Positions 35,543-49,407 are shown, counted from the stretch's first letter. The stretch: DNA of 56,935 nucleotides from Pseudolabrys sp. (GCA_022841665.1 JALHRB010000018.1:1-56935); one strand, 5' to 3'. Numbers and translations are program-made. The notes: generated by a model from the sequence alone, not told the origin.

Positions 35543-35840
35543 GGAGCGATCTCCGGGGCGGCTCCTCCGGCAAAGCACGCCCGGTCGCGGCCGCCAGCCG
35601 GCCGCGCCAGAACTCCCAGGATCGCTCGCTGAACCAGCCGGGCTCGGCCCGCAACATCGCCTCGCTGAGCCGCGCCGGGCCAAGCGCGGTCTCAAGCATT
35701 CGGACGTCGGCGAAGGATGCCAAATCCATTGCCTGGGCAAGAATACGGGCACCGGAGCGCGGCTGTGCGCCGACCGGCTCCCACCAGAAATATTTCCGTT
35801 CCAAATCCGATGCCAGGTCCGGCGGCAAGCTGATGTCCAT
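35526..35840 (-). CDS. Small partner of the AbiEii-like protein (possible antitoxin)
   Basis: 104 residues. LPPDLASDLERKYFWWEPVG, then RILAQAMDLASFADVRMLET and WFSERSWEFWRGRLAAATGR match, from memory, the small proteins (DUF6922-like) encoded just before AbiEii-type nucleotidyltransferases. They are believed to act as antitoxins or regulators. There is no obvious helix-turn-helix. It overlaps the nucleotidyltransferase gene by 17 bases and lies 32 bases after the gyrB stop, on the same strand, so read-through from gyrB is possible. Confidence 0.7.
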   Translation of the reverse strand: MDISLPPDLASDLERKYFWWEPVGAQPRSGARILAQAMDLASFADVRMLETALGPARLSEAMLRAEPGWFSERSWEFWRGRLAAATGRALPEEPPRRSLHAATL

Positions 35841-35872
35841 CGATCTCAGCTCATTGAGAGCGGCACCGCGCC

Positions 35873-38506
<2,634 letters not shown>

Positions 38507-38562
38507 TCAAGCGGCCGAATTCGGGCACCAGCGACGCAATTTCGACCGTTTGCAGCGTGCGC

Positions 38563-38769
38563 TTAGTGCTGTTCAGTCGCGCCCAGCTCGTGCGCGCTGA
38601 GCTTAATCCGTTGCACGTGATGGAAGGCGGGCTCGTAGTCGGGAACCGGGCGGCTGAAGGCGCTGAGCGCGGCGGTGAGAATTTCCACGCGCGTCAGATC
38701 GCTGCGCATGCTGTCCACGGCGCGATGCAGTTCGCGTTTGATCTTTTCCATGCTTGCTTCCGTGGCCAT
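38563..38769 (-). CDS. Small hypothetical protein between recF and gyrB
   Basis: 68 residues from the ATG at 38769. MATEASMEKIKRELHRAVDS then MRSDLTRVEILTAALSAFSR look like two amphipathic helices, ending in AHELGATEQH. I do not recognise a family. It is acidic/basic balanced, soluble and has no cysteines. The ribosome-binding sequence GGGTGCG is weak. An alternative start is the Met of MEKIKRE at 38751. Helical content, codon use and a position inside the replication block support it as real, but the evidence is thin. Confidence 0.5.
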   Translation of the reverse strand: MATEASMEKIKRELHRAVDSMRSDLTRVEILTAALSAFSRPVPDYEPAFHHVQRIKLSAHELGATEQH

Positions 38770-38924
38770 GTCGCACCCAATCCGTTCGTCGCCGTGTCTG
38801 GCGCAGCCTCCGCTGATGCGTTGAACACTGCCGGCGCTGCCGGCATGCATGGGGTAAAGCAGACCGCGCCCAATGGTTCCTATCGCGGGTGCGGTCACGA
38901 TCTCTCGATCAATGGAACGTGGTC

Positions 38925-40070
38925 TCAGCGCTGCGGTTCCACGCGGCCCGAACTAACGACGAAAGTCTGCGCACGGCCGGCGATGTCGCCGAAGGCCAAG
39001 GGATCGGCGCCGGTCATCCAGACCTGCGCGCCGAGCGCGGCGAGCGCGTCGTAGAGCGCGGCGCGGCGGCCGGGATCGAGATGCGCCACGACTTCGTCGA
39101 GCAGAAGAAGCGGCGCGGAACCGGTCATCTCCTTGATCAGCCGCGCATGCGCGAGCACCAGCCGGATGAGCAGCGCCTTCTGCTCGCCGGTCGAGGCATC
39201 GGCGGCGGGGATGCCCTTGGCGGCGTGGGCGACGGCAAAATCGGAAAGATGCGGCCCGTCGAGCGTGCGGCCGGCGGCGGCGTCGCGCGCGCGATTGTCC
39301 TTGAGCAGCGCACGGTAGCGGTCCTCGATGTCGGTGGCGCTGTGGTTCGGCAGCAATTGCTCCATCCAGCCTTGCAGCGCGATCTCAGGCATCGGAAATT
39401 CCGGCGCCTGGTCGTGCGCGGCGGCGAGCGCGCCGGCAAGGCGGCCTACCGTTTCTGCGCGCGCGGCCGCGACGGCGACAGCGACCTCGGCGGTCTCGTG
39501 CTCGACCGCGTCGAGCCAGTGCGGATCGCTGTGCGGCTCTTCCAGCAGCCGGTTGCGCGAGCGCAAGGAACGCTCGAGCGCGGCGACGCGGCTGGAATGC
39601 TGCGCATCGACCGCCAGCACCAGGCGGTCGAGGAAACGGCGGCGCTCGGACGCCGGCCCGTTGAACAGCGGGTCCATCGCCGGCGTCAGCCACACGACGC
39701 GCAGGTGATCGGCAAAGGCGGCGGCCGACGACACCGGCTCGCGGTCGATGCGGCAGCGGCGCGTCGGCGAGGAGTCCTCGCCGACCGGCGGGTCGATGCC
39801 GGTGCCGAGCGTGGCCAGCCCCAGCATGCCTTCGATCTCGGCGCTCACCGCCCAGGCGCCGTCGCCTTCCGCGAAGGCAAGTTCCTCCATGGTGGCGCGG
39901 CGCAGGCCGCGGCCCGGCGCCAGCAGCGAAATCGCTTCGATCAGGTTGGTCTTGCCGGCGCCGTTGGCGCCGGTGAGCACCACCGGGCAGGCAGCGTCGA
40001 GCGTCACCTGCGCGGCGTGGTAGCTGCGGAAGTTGGTCAGCGTCAGGCGGCGGATGAAGGCGGCGGTCAT
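38925..40070 (-). CDS. recF: DNA replication/repair protein RecF
   Basis: 381 residues. It loads RecA onto gapped DNA with RecO and RecR. The SMC-like ATPase shows the Walker A GANGAGKTNLIEAISLLAPG, the signature/Q-loop region RRFLDRLVLAVDAQHSSRVA, and the C-terminal STGEQKALLIRLVLAHARLI with LLLLDEVVAHLD as Walker B. The ATG at 40070 gives MTAAFIRRLTLTNFRSYHAA, which is the usual start. It is separated from dnaN by a palindromic repeat of about 140 bases, so the two need not be one transcript. Confidence 0.96.
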   Translation of the reverse strand: MTAAFIRRLTLTNFRSYHAAQVTLDAACPVVLTGANGAGKTNLIEAISLLAPGRGLRRATMEELAFAEGDGAWAVSAEIEGMLGLATLGTGIDPPVGEDSSPTRRCRIDREPVSSAAAFADHLRVVWLTPAMDPLFNGPASERRRFLDRLVLAVDAQHSSRVAALERSLRSRNRLLEEPHSDPHWLDAVEHETAEVAVAVAAARAETVGRLAGALAAAHDQAPEFPMPEIALQGWMEQLLPNHSATDIEDRYRALLKDNRARDAAAGRTLDGPHLSDFAVAHAAKGIPAADASTGEQKALLIRLVLAHARLIKEMTGSAPLLLLDEVVAHLDPGRRAALYDALAALGAQVWMTGADPLAFGDIAGRAQTFVVSSGRVEPQR

Positions 40071-40078
40071 CTCGGTCT

Positions 40079-40217
40079 GTCATTCCGGCCGAGCGAGTGA
40101 AACGAGCGAGAGCCGGAATCCAGTAACCACTGCCCTCTCGATGGCCGCCGTGCAACAGCAGGAACGCCGGGGTTACTGGATTCCGGGTCCGGCGCTCCGC
40201 GCCGTCCCGGAATGACA
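40079..40217. repeat. Palindromic intergenic repeat between recF and dnaN
   Basis: Arms TGTCATTCCGGCCGAGCGAG with GAGAGCCGGAATCCAGTAAC and, inverted, GTTACTGGATTCCGGGTCCG with CGTCCCGGAATGACAG. The whole forms a near-perfect double hairpin and belongs to the family at 5078. Confidence 0.87.
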
Positions 40218-40222
40218 GAAAA

Positions 40223-41341
40223 TCACACCCGCATCGGCATCAGCACGTAGAGCGCGCCCTTGGCGTCCTTGTCCTGGATCAGCGTCGGCGAGCCGGGATC
40301 GGCGAGCTTGAGCACCGCCACCTCGCCCTCGATCTGCGCGGCGATGTCGAGCAGATAGCGCGAGTTGAAGCCGATATCGAGCGGGTCGGCTTCGTACTCG
40401 ACCTCGATCTCTTCGGTGGCGCTGCCGGAATCCGGGTTGGTCACCGACAGCACCAGCCGCCCGCCGGTGATCGACAGCTTGACGGCGCGGCCGCGCTCGC
40501 TCGACACGGTGGAGACGCGGTCGACGGCGGCCTCGAAGTCCTTCTTGTCGACGGTGAGCGTCTTGTCGTTGTTGACCGGAATGACGCGGCCGTAATCCGG
40601 GAAGGTGCCGTCGATCAGCTTCGAGGTGAGCACCACGTTGCCGATGGTGAAGCGGATCTTGCCGGTGGACAATTCGATGGCGACCTCGCCCTCGCCGCTC
40701 TCGATCAGCCGCTGCACTTCGCCCACGGTCTTGCGCGGCACAATGATGCCCGGCATGCCCGAAGCGCCCTCCGGCAGCGGCAATTCGACCTGCGCCAGGC
40801 GATGGCCGTCGGTCGCCACCGCGCGCAAGGTGGCATTCTTGGCCGCGCCCGCGCTGTGCAGATAGATGCCGTTGAGGTAGTAGCGCGTCTCTTCGGTCGA
40901 GATCGCGAACTGGGTCTTGTCGATCAGCCGCTTGAGGTCGCCGGCCGGCAGCTTGAACGAATGCGTCATGTCACCGGCGGCGAGATCGGGGAAGTCGCTT
41001 TCCGGCAGCGTCTGCAGCGTGAAGCGCGAGCGGCCGGCGCGGATGGACATCACGGCGCGGTCGCCGGAACCCTCGAGCACGATCTGCGCGCCGTCCGGCA
41101 ACTTGCGCACGATGTCGTAGAACATGTGCGCGGGCACGGTGGTGGCGCCGCCCGGCGTCACCTCGGCGGCGGTGGTGTCGGTGACTTCGAGGTCGAGGTC
41201 GGTCGCCTTCAGGCTGAGCGCGCCCTTGTCGGCCTTGATCAGCACGTTGGCGAGAATGGGAATGGTGTTGCGCCGTTCCACCACGCGGTGCACGTGGCCC
41301 AGCGATTTCAGGAGTTCGGCGCGCTCGACAGTAACCTTCAT
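40223..41341 (-). CDS. dnaN: DNA polymerase III sliding clamp (beta subunit)
   Basis: 372 residues, the usual length. It encircles DNA as a ring-shaped dimer and tethers the polymerase. The three repeated clamp domains are visible: MKVTVERAELLKSLGHVHRV starts the first, GDMTHSFKLPAGDLKRLIDK the second, and DKKDFEAAVDRVSTVSSERG the third. DTTAAEVTPGGATTVPAHMF and the C-terminal KGALYVLMPMRV (VLMPMRV) match the family. The ATG at 41341 begins MKVTVER and replaces the longer frame. It follows dnaA by 206 bases. Confidence 0.97.
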   Translation of the reverse strand: MKVTVERAELLKSLGHVHRVVERRNTIPILANVLIKADKGALSLKATDLDLEVTDTTAAEVTPGGATTVPAHMFYDIVRKLPDGAQIVLEGSGDRAVMSIRAGRSRFTLQTLPESDFPDLAAGDMTHSFKLPAGDLKRLIDKTQFAISTEETRYYLNGIYLHSAGAAKNATLRAVATDGHRLAQVELPLPEGASGMPGIIVPRKTVGEVQRLIESGEGEVAIELSTGKIRFTIGNVVLTSKLIDGTFPDYGRVIPVNNDKTLTVDKKDFEAAVDRVSTVSSERGRAVKLSITGGRLVLSVTNPDSGSATEEIEVEYEADPLDIGFNSRYLLDIAAQIEGEVAVLKLADPGSPTLIQDKDAKGALYVLMPMRV

Positions 41342-41547
41342 GGGAGACCCGCTTCGGCGCCGTAAAAAAGGGCCCGGAAACCGGGCGTTGCGCCTAGCCG
41401 GCGGCTCGCGGAATGCGAGGCCGGGGGAGAAAGGTGACAAGAGCGGGCGAAATGCGCAAGGGCGCGTTTTTGGCCCCCGATCATATCCCCAGGGCGTCCA
41501 CAGGGCTTCTTGCCTCTCCCCGCGTGCGGGGGAGAGGCGAAGAGGTC
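41342..41547 (-). other. dnaA-dnaN intergenic region with a short CTCTCCCC palindrome
   Basis: The 206-base gap includes TTGCCTCTCCCCGCGTGCGGGGGAGAGGCG (core CTCTCCCCGCGTGCGGGG) at 41510-41540, a hairpin repeat of the CCTCTCCC family. GGCGTCCACAGGG near 41495 is a weak DnaA-box-like string I do not accept. It should contain the dnaN promoter or ribosome-binding region. Confidence 0.5.
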
Positions 41548-42984
41548 TTACTCCTGCAAGTGACGCTTGAGGATCTCGATCTCCTCGGCGAGCGCCATGT
41601 CGGCGCCGACCAGGCCCTCGATCTTGCGCACGGCGTGCAAGACCGTCGTGTGGTCGCGGCCGCCGAACCGCCGGCCGATCTCCGGCAGCGAGCGCAAAGT
41701 CAGGGTCTTGGCCAGGTACATCGCCACCTGCCGGGGGCGGACGACATTGGCCGTGCGCCGCGAGGACAACAGGTCCGAGCGGCTGACATTGTAGTGGCGG
41801 GCGACGATGCGCTGGATGTCCTCGATCTTGACGCGCTTGGGTTCCTGCGGGCGGATCAGGTCGCGCACCTCGCGCTCGGCCATTTCCAGCGTCACCGGAT
41901 GGCCGGTGAGCTTGTTGTGGGCGAGCAGGCGGTTGAGCGCGCCTTCCAGGTCGCGGCCGTTATGGGTGACGGTCTTGGCGATATAGGCCAGCACCGGCGC
42001 CGGCACGTCGAAGCTCGGGTGATGCGCGCGCGCGGCCAGCGCGCGGGCCTTGAGAATCTCGAAGCGCAGTTCCTCGCCGAGCGAGCCCATCTCGACCACC
42101 AGGCCGCCGGCCAGCCGCGAGCGCACGCGGTCGTCCAGGCTTTCGAGGTCGGACGGCGGGCGATCGGACGCGATGACCACCTGGCGGCCGGCATCGATCA
42201 GCGCGTTGAGCGTGTGGCAGAACTCGGCCTGGGTCGACTTGCCCTGCAGGAACTGGAGGTCGTCGATCACCAGCACGCCGATGCCCCGCAGCGATTCCTT
42301 GAAGGCGAGCGCGGTCTGCGTGCGGATGGCCGACACGAAGCCGTACACGAACTTCTCGGCGGTGAGGTAGAGAACCTTGCGCTCGCCTGCGGCGTTTCCG
42401 GCCCAGGTGATGGCCTGCAGCAGATGCGTCTTGCCGAGGCCGACGCCGGCGTGGATGTAAAGCGGATTGAACATCACCGGGTCGGTGCGCTTGGCGATGG
42501 CGACCTGCTTGGCCGCCGCGTGCGCCAGCGTATTGGAACGGCCGACGACAAAACCCTCGAAAGTGAGACGCGGGTCGAGCGGCGAGCCGCCGAGCGCCTC
42601 ATGGCCGTTGCCGTCGCCGGCCTGGACCGGACGATAGCCGCCGTTGCCGTTGGGGAAGCGGCCGAACTCGTGCGCGGCCAGCGCGGGCTGCTCCGGCTTG
42701 ACGGGCTTGGCCGGCACCGCCGAGCGCAACACGGCCGAGCGCACGATCAGCTCGACACGGTTGACCTTGTCGTCCTGCGCCTGCCAGCAGGCCAGCACTT
42801 TCTCGGCATAGTGCGACTGGATCCAGCTCTTGAGGAAGCGGGTCGGCACCGACAGCCGCACGGCTCCTTCCTCGTTGGCTTCGAGGTCCATGCGCGCAAA
42901 CCAGCTCGAATAAACGTCGTCGCCGACTTCGATGCGCAGGCGCTCTTTGACTCGCGACCAGATTTCCTGATCCCCGTTCGACAT
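41548..42984 (-). CDS. dnaA: Chromosomal replication initiator protein DnaA
   Basis: 478 residues. Domain I is [20 protein letters not shown] (DnaB/helicase contact). A Gly/Asn-rich domain II linker lies near 95-130. Domain III, the AAA+ core, has Walker [21 protein letters not shown] and Walker [21 protein letters not shown]. Domain IV has the DNA-binding signature [20 protein letters not shown] at the C-terminus. The ATG at 42984 has a short AGAAGAAAAT leader. It is the upstream-most gene of the minus-strand dnaA-dnaN-recF-gyrB series and follows rpsT across a 1.2 kb gap. Confidence 0.98.
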   Translation of the reverse strand: MSNGDQEIWSRVKERLRIEVGDDVYSSWFARMDLEANEEGAVRLSVPTRFLKSWIQSHYAEKVLACWQAQDDKVNRVELIVRSAVLRSAVPAKPVKPEQPALAAHEFGRFPNGNGGYRPVQAGDGNGHEALGGSPLDPRLTFEGFVVGRSNTLAHAAAKQVAIAKRTDPVMFNPLYIHAGVGLGKTHLLQAITWAGNAAGERKVLYLTAEKFVYGFVSAIRTQTALAFKESLRGIGVLVIDDLQFLQGKSTQAEFCHTLNALIDAGRQVVIASDRPPSDLESLDDRVRSRLAGGLVVEMGSLGEELRFEILKARALAARAHHPSFDVPAPVLAYIAKTVTHNGRDLEGALNRLLAHNKLTGHPVTLEMAEREVRDLIRPQEPKRVKIEDIQRIVARHYNVSRSDLLSSRRTANVVRPRQVAMYLAKTLTLRSLPEIGRRFGGRDHTTVLHAVRKIEGLVGADMALAEEIEILKRHLQE

Positions 42985-44103
42985 TTTCTTCTTCTCTACC
43001 GATTGACTGATTAAACGAACTCGGTGGGTCGGCTTGGCGGCGGGAAACCGCGAACGCGCCGGAAAGCGAGACGCAACACGTGACTCGATTGGATTGTCGG
43101 AGGGGACGGCGGCGACTCTTCAAGAGGCCGAGCGTCCCGACACCGGCGAAGGTCGAGAGCGCTTGCGCCTTAGCCCGGAGGCGGCGACGCGGCTCTCAGA
43201 CGGCCGCTGGTGCGACCGGGCGGCGAAATGCGGGCGAGCGGAAACATGAGGAAAGCGGACGCACGCGCGAGGCCGGCAGAGGTCAGACGGGCACTGTCAT
43301 TGGAACTTTCTGATCCAACGCGATCGGCAATCATCCCCGAAAGTACCCCTGCTTCCGTCATAGCCATCCCCTCAATGTTCTACGGGCTTGCGCCCCAGAT
43401 GGATTGGTCCGTACACCGCGCTTCCCTCCCCAAGTCGACCCCCGCATCGCGACACTTGCCGAGATGCGAAACCCACGCGACCCGTTTTGGAATTGTTCGG
43501 CGCTGATTGGACTGGAATTTGACGCGAGCGGGCAAATTGCAGCCGTTCTCATCCGCCGATGAGCGCCTAGCCGGACCTTTTTTTGAACGCGGCCCGGTGA
43601 ATTCCGGCCGCGTTCTGAAGATACACGTCCGCACTTTCGCGGCAACGGTTTTGTAAGACGTTCGCGCCAGGCGCGGCGGAATCTGTCGTGACTGTGGCAA
43701 CCCGGTGCGCGCCTTTGCTGCACGGGTCGGAGAAGCAACACGTTGATGAGTCGCGCGGAATTTCATGCGTTAGAATTTTTACGTGATGGCAGGGCGCCCG
43801 AAAAAAATTTGTAGCGCCGCCTTCCAAGAAACGCCTGCCGCACAGCGTCTTCTAAACCCCCGGCCGCGCGTTCCCGTTAAGTCATTAAAGGCGCGGCCAG
43901 ATTCATGACCGATTTTTAAGGTAGCCGGTGCGGAAAAATCTTTGTTGCGCTTGGTTTCATCCGCCGGCGGCGTGCGAAAAGCACCGAGAAACCGAGGCGC
44001 GCAAATCTCTTTGACGCGGCGATGACGTTTTCGTAACGGCGCGCATGACCGTACCGCCGCTCAGGACGGCAGCACCTATTGTGACAGTTATTTCAGTTCG
44101 AAG
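42985..44103. other. 1.1 kb intergenic region upstream of dnaA
   Basis: I see no supported gene here. It holds the dnaA promoter region (minus strand). A perfect 10-base-arm inverted repeat, GAACGCGGCC-11 nt-GGCCGCGTTC, lies at 43585-43615, preceded on the plus strand by seven T, so it is not a standard terminator in either direction. Base composition is less GC-rich at 43900-44080. I find no TTATCCACA DnaA boxes, so I do not call an origin here. Confidence 0.5.
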
Positions 44104-44175
44104 CAAAACGCCTCGTACGCACACGAGGCTTCAATAGAACAGCCCCGTGCGCACACGAGGTTCAATAGAACAAAA
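44104..44175 (-). repeat. Tandem hairpin repeat behind rpsT, including its terminator
   Basis: Two near-identical ~31-base units: GCCTCGTACGCACACGAGGC with TTCAATAGAACA, and GCCCCGTGCGCACACGAGG with TTCAATAGAACA. On the minus strand the first unit is a perfect GCCTCGT-loop-ACGAGGC hairpin followed by GTTTTGC, a rho-independent terminator of rpsT. The second copy is closer to the gene and has one mismatch in its stem. Confidence 0.8.
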
Positions 44176-44195
44176 GAACAAATCGCAGACGGGAA

Positions 44196-44462
44196 TTACT
44201 TGCCGAGCTTGGCGACCCGATGCGCCAGGCGCGAGACTTTCCGGCTGGCGTTGTTCTTGTGCACCACGCCACGCTGCGCTGCACGCATGATCACCGGCTC
44301 GGCCGCCTTGAGCGCGGCGCTGGCGGCGGTCTTGTCGCCGGAAGCGATCGCCTCCTCGACCTTGCGCACCGAATTGCGCAGCACCGAGCGGCGCGCCTTG
44401 TTCACTTCGGTCCGGCGCGCGATCACGCGCGTCGCTTTGCGGGCGGACTTGGTATTGGCCAT
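44196..44462 (-). CDS. rpsT: 30S ribosomal protein S20
   Basis: 88 residues. A small basic primary-binding protein of the small ribosomal subunit, required for 16S rRNA folding. [20 protein letters not shown] and [20 protein letters not shown] are the S20 signature, and [20 protein letters not shown] the C-terminal helix. The ATG at 44462 is the family start; the frame upstream to 44561 is not conserved. It stands alone behind a double terminator. The gene order rpsT then dnaA is common in Hyphomicrobiales. Confidence 0.97.
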   Translation of the reverse strand: MANTKSARKATRVIARRTEVNKARRSVLRNSVRKVEEAIASGDKTAASAALKAAEPVIMRAAQRGVVHKNNASRKVSRLAHRVAKLGK

Positions 44463-44619
44463 ATCAACTCTCGTTGGCGAGGCAGCGGCCTGGCGGAGAT
44501 CCGCCGGCGCGGCCTTCAATTGAGATGAAAATCGAGCGGCCGCGAGCAGTCTCGCGGCCAAGGCTGAGGCTTATAGTGAGGGGCCGGGCGGGCGTCAACG
44601 CCGGAAAATGTCAAGGATT

Positions 44620-45516
44620 TCAGGCCACCCGCTTGGCGCGGACCGCGTCATAACCCGAAACGACCGCGTTCCGGTCGGCCGCCGACAAGGGCGCCAGCGG
44701 CGGCTTCATGCGCGCGAAGACCGCATCGCCATGGATATGGGCGAGCAGCGCCTTGACGCCGGAGACCAGCGGCTTGCCCTCGAACAGCTTGCGGATGGTG
44801 ACCGCCTGATCGAGCGCGTTGGCGTCGCCCGTCGCCCAGGCGCGCTGGCAGAGATCGGCATTGAGGTTGGCGGTGGCCGAGATGCAGCCTGCGAAATCGC
44901 CGCGCTTGGCCTCGAGCAGGCACGCTTCGGTGGACGGAAAGACGGCGAAATCCTTCGAGATCGCCGCCGCCGAACGCGCATAAGCCATGTCGCCGGAGGA
45001 ATCCTTCAGGCCCACGATGCGGGACGGATGCGAATCCAGCAGCCGCTTGATGAGCGTGACGTTCCACGGCAGGCCCGACATCGCGGGATAATGATAGAGA
45101 TAGATCGGGATCGGCTTGTCGGCGGTGGCCTTCACCAAGGCGTCGATATAGGCGACCAGGCCGTCATCCGGCACGCCTTTGTAATAGAACGGCGGCAGCA
45201 CCAGCGCGCCGGCAAAGCCGAGCTCGGCCGCGTGACGCGTCAGCGCCACCGCGTCGGCAACGGCGGCGGCGCCGGTTCCGACCATCAGCCGGTCGAGCGG
45301 CAGGCCGTTCGCCTTGTAGGCGTCCATGACGGACTTGCGCTCGGCGAGCGAGAACGAGGTGGCCTCGCCGGTGGTGCCCAGCACGTTGAGGCCGTCGCAG
45401 CCGTTGTCGAGCAGGAAGCGGGCGAGTTTCATCGCGCGCTTGAGGTCGGGCGCGCCGTTCTCCTCGATCGGCGTGGCGATGGCGGCGATGACGCCGGACA
45501 GGGTGGTCTTGGACAT
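44620..45516 (-). CDS. Dihydrodipicolinate synthase-family (DapA-like) aldolase/lyase
   Basis: 298 residues of the Schiff-base-forming TIM-barrel family. GTTGEATSFSLAERKSVMDA is the pyruvate/carboxylate-binding loop (GTTGE), PIPIYLYHYPAMSG holds the catalytic Tyr, and IVGLKDSSGDMAYARS the Schiff-base Lys (GLKDSSGD). It lies before rpsT-dnaA on the same strand, an unusual partner. Sequence near the active site differs from true DapA, and family members include N-acetylneuraminate lyase, KDG aldolase and others, so the substrate stays open. The ATG at 45516 is the family start. Confidence 0.87.
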   Translation of the reverse strand: MSKTTLSGVIAAIATPIEENGAPDLKRAMKLARFLLDNGCDGLNVLGTTGEATSFSLAERKSVMDAYKANGLPLDRLMVGTGAAAVADAVALTRHAAELGFAGALVLPPFYYKGVPDDGLVAYIDALVKATADKPIPIYLYHYPAMSGLPWNVTLIKRLLDSHPSRIVGLKDSSGDMAYARSAAAISKDFAVFPSTEACLLEAKRGDFAGCISATANLNADLCQRAWATGDANALDQAVTIRKLFEGKPLVSGVKALLAHIHGDAVFARMKPPLAPLSAADRNAVVSGYDAVRAKRVA

Positions 45517-45550
45517 GCGTTTCCTCGTGAAGGCGGCGCGCAGCGAAGGA

Positions 45551-45630
45551 GCGAATAGCGAGTAGCGAGTAGCGAGTAGCGAGTAGATAGAATTTCTCTT
45601 ACTATTCGCTACTCGCTACCCACTATTCGC
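45551..45630. repeat. AGCGAGT tandem repeat with inverted partner
   Basis: Four consecutive copies of the 7-mer AGCGAGT (45558-45585, flanked by GCGAATAGCG) are followed after a TAGATAGAATTTCTCTTA spacer by the inverted ACTATTCGCTACTCGCTACCCACTATTCGC (core ACTATTCGCTACTCGCTA). The whole can fold into a long hairpin. It lies in the gap between maeB and the DapA-like gene. Confidence 0.85.
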
Positions 45631-45638
45631 CCCGTTTC

Positions 45639-47912
<2,274 letters not shown>

Positions 47913-47955
47913 TTCAACTCCGATACTAGGGGGTCCGGCGACCGCAGGGACGTTA

Positions 47956-48004
47956 GCGCATGATTCCTAAAGCCGGGAGGCCGTTTTATGAAATAATCAT
48001 GCGC
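47956..48004. repeat. GCGCATGATT palindromic repeat
   Basis: GCGCATGATT at 47956-47965 and AATCATGCGC at 47995-48004 are perfect 10-base inverted arms around a 29-base centre. It resembles the element at 49321 and lies upstream of maeB. Confidence 0.7.
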
Positions 48005-48171
48005 GGGCCGGCAAGGCGGATGGGTTTAGCGGAACATCAGGGCCCGACTCAAGGTTCAAATGCGCCCGGGCGGCTGCCATGCCCAAAAGCGGCCCGGTTG
48101 AACCCGAGCCCGCAAGGCGGTAATCGAAGCCGGGGCACGTGCTGGGGCGGCCTGTAACAAGTCCGGGTGCC

Positions 48172-48492
48172 ATGATCCGTTTTGCGCTGCGTTTTATCGG
48201 CCTGCTGCTGCTGGCCTTCGCCTTTATCCTGGTGATCTACGACGGCACCAAGTCGATTGCCGCCAATAACCTGTATTTCACCAGCGTGCGGACGCTGTGG
48301 GAGCTGATCAATGCCGGCAGCCTGCAAAGCCTGCGGCCGCTGCTCAGCGCCTATGCCGGCGGCGTGCTGTGGGATCCGGTGATGATCGGCGTGCTGGCCG
48401 CGCCGGCCTGCACGTTGCTCGGCGGCTTCGGCATCCTCTTCATCCTGCTCGGCCGCCGCAAGAAGCCGCTGATCGGCTACGCGCGGCCTTAA
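48172..48492 (+). CDS. Small inner-membrane protein of unknown function
   Basis: 106 residues with two or three hydrophobic segments (about 3-23 [20 protein letters not shown], and 75-100 [20 protein letters not shown]). The loop [20 protein letters not shown] then [20 protein letters not shown] is probably periplasmic. The C-terminus is basic ([13 protein letters not shown]). I do not recognise a family. The ATG at 48172 is the first Met after the upstream palindrome; the longer frame from 48139 is not conserved. It precedes msrA by about 98 bases on the same strand. Confidence 0.7.
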   Translation: MIRFALRFIGLLLLAFAFILVIYDGTKSIAANNLYFTSVRTLWELINAGSLQSLRPLLSAYAGGVLWDPVMIGVLAAPACTLLGGFGILFILLGRRKKPLIGYARP

Positions 48493-48589
48493 AGGCTCAC
48501 CTCGTTCCCGCGAAGTCGTGATCTGCGCCCGCGTTCCGGAAAGGGCCGCGCGCGCTTATATTCGGCGCATCGATTGGGGAGAAAAAATC

Positions 48590-49273
48590 ATGTTCGGCTT
48601 TAAAAAGGTTTCCATGCCAGGCGCCGCCGAGGCCCTGCCCGGGCGCGCAACCGCGATCCGCACCGCCAATGAGCATTTCGTCAATCACCGCGCGCTCAAG
48701 GGCCCCTATCCGGAGGGCTTCGAGAAGGCGATGTTCGGGCTGGGCTGCTTCTGGGGCGCCGAGCGCAAGTTCTGGGAATTGGGCAATGGGTCGGAAGATT
48801 CGGGCGTGCACGTGACCGCGGTCGGCTATGCCGGCGGACTGACGCCGAATCCGACCTATGAGGAGGTCTGTTCGGGACGCACCGGCCACAACGAAGTGGT
48901 GCTGGTGGTCTACGACCCGAAGAAGATTTCCTACGACGCGCTGCTCAAGACCTTCTGGGAAAGCCACGACCCGACGCAAGGCATGCGCCAGGGCAACGAC
49001 GTCGGCACGCAGTATCGCTCCGGCATCTACGCTTTCACGCCGGCGCAGAAACAAGCCGCGCAAGCGTCGAAGGCGATGTATGAGGCCGAGCTGGCGAAGA
49101 AGCGCTACGGCGCGATCACCACCGAAATCGTCGACGCGCCGGAATTCTATTTCGCCGAGGACTATCACCAGCAATATCTGGCGAAGAACCCGTTCGGCTA
49201 TTGCGGGCTGGGCGGCACCGGCGTGTCCTGCCCGATCGGCACCGGCGCCAAAATGCAAAGCGCGGCCTTGTAG
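48590..49273 (+). CDS. msrA: Peptide methionine-S-sulfoxide reductase
   Basis: 227 residues, within the longer class because of an N-terminal ~45-residue lead ([20 protein letters not shown]). It reduces methionine-S-sulfoxide in proteins. The catalytic motif [20 protein letters not shown] carries the nucleophile Cys (GCFWG). The C-terminal [21 protein letters not shown]-type stretch (core [15 protein letters not shown]) supplies the resolving cysteines. The ATG at 48590 follows AGAAAAAATC, and conserved sequence starts soon after. It is independent of neighbouring genes and is not fused to MsrB. Confidence 0.95.
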   Translation: MFGFKKVSMPGAAEALPGRATAIRTANEHFVNHRALKGPYPEGFEKAMFGLGCFWGAERKFWELGNGSEDSGVHVTAVGYAGGLTPNPTYEEVCSGRTGHNEVVLVVYDPKKISYDALLKTFWESHDPTQGMRQGNDVGTQYRSGIYAFTPAQKQAAQASKAMYEAELAKKRYGAITTEIVDAPEFYFAEDYHQQYLAKNPFGYCGLGGTGVSCPIGTGAKMQSAAL

Positions 49274-49320
49274 GCCGCGCGCCGTTAAGTCGAATAGCGT
49301 ACCCGCCTAACATTATATTT

Positions 49321-49369
49321 GCGCATGATCTTATCCGAAAACCGGTACCCACTTTTCGGGATCATGCGC
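49321..49369. repeat. GCGCATGATC palindromic repeat
   Basis: Perfect outer arms GCGCATGATC and GATCATGCGC, inner arms CCGAAAA and TTTTCGG around ACCGGTACCCAC-like centre. It matches a palindrome I recall as common in many Hyphomicrobiales genomes (unverified here). It lies behind msrA. Confidence 0.9.
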
Positions 49370-49407
49370 TAGGCCGCGCTCGCAAACTCGACGCAACTTT
49401 ACGAAAA

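Noticed and set aside
41480-41500. TATCCCCAG and CGTCCACAG as DnaA boxes
   Set aside because: Several mismatches to TTATCCACA and no clustering.
43585-43615. Perfect inverted repeat upstream of dnaA as a terminator
   Set aside because: The T-run lies before the stem on the plus strand and becomes an A-run on the minus strand, so it does not fit either direction.
45551-45630. CRISPR array
   Set aside because: The units are 7 bases without spacers; it is a microsatellite, and no cas genes are present.
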